A stretch of 64,000 nt of DNA from NCBI RefSeq assembly GCF_014645695.1, contig NZ_BMMF01000004.1:255261-319260 (forward strand), in the 5' to 3' direction. Within the stretch, counting starts at the first letter, position 1; each line of letters begins with the position of its first letter. Of the stretch, positions 62,753 through 64,000 are shown one piece after another. This DNA is from Salinarimonas ramus (GTDB lineage: Bacteria; Pseudomonadota; Alphaproteobacteria; Rhizobiales; Beijerinckiaceae). The notes beneath the pieces were generated by a model. That model was not told the DNA's origin. It made no database searches and worked only from the letters and a program-made list of their open reading frames with translations. The position numbers and the translations under genes are program-made.

Positions 62753-64000
62753 TCAGCGCGGATCGCCGCGGGCGAGGTCGGCGCGCATGGAGAGCGGGCG
62801 GTCCTCGTGCAGCAGGCGGCGATAGACCTGATAGTTCTCCATCACGCGCTGCACGTAGTTGCGCGTCTCCGGATAGGAGATCATCTCCACCCAGTCGATC
62901 GCGTCGACGCGGTCCCCGCGCGGGTCGCCGAAGCGCTCGATCCAGCGCGACACCGCGCCGCCGCCGGCATTGTAGGCGGCGAAGACGAGGATGTAGGAGC
63001 CGCCCCAGCGGTCGATCAGCTCGGAGAGATGCGCCGAGCCGAGGGTCGCGTTGTAGGCGGGGTCCGACAGGAGCCGCTCGGGCGCGTAGGCGAGGCCGAA
63101 GCGTCGCGCCGTCGCCCGCGCCGTCGCCGGCATCAGCTGCATCAGCCCGCGCGCGCCCGCATGCGAGACCGCGCGCGGATGGAAGGCGCTCTCCTGGCGC
63201 GCGATGGCGTAGACGAGCGCCGGATCGACCTCCTCCGTCGCCGGCTCGAAGGGCGGGATGCCGAGCGTCGGATAGGCGTAGAGATCGAGCGGCAGGCCGC
63301 GATAGACGGCGGCCCGCCCCAGCGCTAGGAGCCCGCGCGCGTCGCCGCGCTCGACCGCCGCCTCGCCGAGCGCCGCGATCGCCTCCGGATCCTCGAGCTG
63401 CGCGCCGAGCCCGTAATAGAGCGGGATCGTCTGCTCCTCGAGCCCGGCCCGGTCGAGGAGGCCGATGGCGCGGGCGGCGGGGATCTCGGCGAGGCGTGCG
63501 CGCGCCGCCTCCATGTCGATCTCGCCGGGGCTGCGCAGGGGCAGGCGCGTCTCGCCCATCTCTTCCAGCGCGAGCTGGCCGTAATAGGCGATGGGGTGAG
63601 CGGCCGCGGTCTCGTAATGCGTGCGCGCCTCCTCCGCCTCCCCGGCGGCGGCGGCCGCGCGCCCGCGCCAATAGGCGACGCGGGAGATCGAGATCGGCAG
63701 CGTCGCCTCCTCCGCCGCGCGGGCGAAGTGCTGGGCCGCGACCTGCGGCGCGTCGAGGAAGCGCAGCGCGATCCAGCCGGCGGTCCATTCCGCCTCGATG
63801 ACGTCGCTCGCCGATTCCGCCGCGTGGTTGGCCGCGATGGCGTAGGCGCGCGCGGCGTCGCCCGCCTCGAGCGTCGAGCGCGCGACGATGCGGCGCTCGT
63901 TCCACCAGGCGTCGCCGTCGATGACGATGCCGAGTTCCTTGGGCGCGCCCGACAGGAGCCGCGCGGCCTCGTCGAACCGCTCCTCGTAGCGCAGATGCTT
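62753..64000 (-). CDS. Soluble lytic murein transglycosylase, 3' part (partial)
   Basis: The frame stays open from the stop at 62753 to the window edge, 416 codons. The last 190 residues form the SLT domain with catalytic Glu in AIARQESAFHP, GARGLMQLMPATA and FAAYNAGGGAV. The part upstream is Ala-rich TPR-like helices (AAAHPIAYYGQLALEE), the ring of Slt70-type enzymes. It cleaves peptidoglycan in the periplasm. The start and signal peptide are off the window. Confidence 0.93.
   Translation of the reverse strand, partial: KHLRYEERFDEAARLLSGAPKELGIVIDGDAWWNERRIVARSTLEAGDAARAYAIAANHAAESASDVIEAEWTAGWIALRFLDAPQVAAQHFARAAEEATLPISISRVAYWRGRAAAAAGEAEEARTHYETAAAHPIAYYGQLALEEMGETRLPLRSPGEIDMEAARARLAEIPAARAIGLLDRAGLEEQTIPLYYGLGAQLEDPEAIAALGEAAVERGDARGLLALGRAAVYRGLPLDLYAYPTLGIPPFEPATEEVDPALVYAIARQESAFHPRAVSHAGARGLMQLMPATARATARRFGLAYAPERLLSDPAYNATLGSAHLSELIDRWGGSYILVFAAYNAGGGAVSRWIERFGDPRGDRVDAIDWVEMISYPETRNYVQRVMENYQVYRRLLHEDRPLSMRADLARGDPR

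Overview
The window is very GC-rich (roughly 70 percent by eye), densely coded bacterial DNA. Gene content and order point to an alphaproteobacterium of the Hyphomicrobiales: DUF1489, DUF4170 and DUF6101 family proteins, a zf-CHCC (NDUFS6-like) protein, an lpxK-waaA-acyltransferase-cysQ lipid A block, pcm-nlpD, and an EcfG-like stress promoter. The NDQ-type rhodopsin with its own retinal genes suggests a salt-exposed, light-exposed relative of Salinarimonas; that genus guess is inference only.

Regions. 1-7.4 kb: the end of a sugar ABC ATPase, a CobB-type sirtuin flanked by two composite palindromic repeats, rpsD with promoter and terminator, a Met/His-rich Spy-like protein, and a yihY-nfeD-slipin membrane operon. 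7.5-10.3 kb: four small membrane or envelope proteins behind an EcfG-like promoter, closed by a terminator. 10.4-23.4 kb, all minus strand: a nitrogen and purine cluster. It holds an acylphosphatase-like protein, a Rieske ferredoxin-like subunit, a clusterless Rieske-oxygenase catalytic subunit, a GST homolog, an 8-oxoguanine deaminase-like enzyme, a BMP-type ABC transporter, two biuret/triuret hydrolase-like cysteine hydrolases, and AtzG/AtzE/AtzH(HpxZ)-like proteins with a 5-formyl-THF cyclo-ligase homolog. 23.4-26.5 kb: modE-modA-modB-modC, only 26 bp upstream of that cluster on the same strand. 26.7-27.4 kb: a visibly less GC-rich patch with a HEPN-like gene beside tRNA-Glu.

27.6-34.4 kb: housekeeping and metabolic genes, with SemiSWEET and topoisomerase IB translationally coupled. 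34.4-37.4 kb: rhodopsin, crtY and blh as one operon, a self-contained light-driven ion pump with beta-carotene cyclisation and retinal formation. 37.7-46.3 kb: pdxJ, a NYN-domain gene, and a peptide-type ABC transporter with an amidase. 46.5-56.4 kb: pdxH, lipoprotein, dnaJ-like, fabI, a phosphatase, the lipid A/Kdo operon and a HAD phosphatase. 56.2-60.0 kb: a small cluster with an AfsA-type hotdog protein, two unknown proteins and a tautomerase under a LysR regulator. 60.0-64 kb: aldo/keto reductase, carboxymuconolactone decarboxylase-like protein, MFS transporter, and a lytic transglycosylase cut by the window edge.

The strongest candidate for a little-described system is 10.4-23.4 kb. The Rieske parts resemble the NdmC/NdmE logic of methylxanthine N-demethylation: a catalytic subunit without its own cluster, a GST-like partner and an external Rieske protein. 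The downstream genes look like a triuret/biuret degradation line. Together they suggest oxidative breakdown of a purine or urate-like compound, with uptake by the BMP-type transporter.
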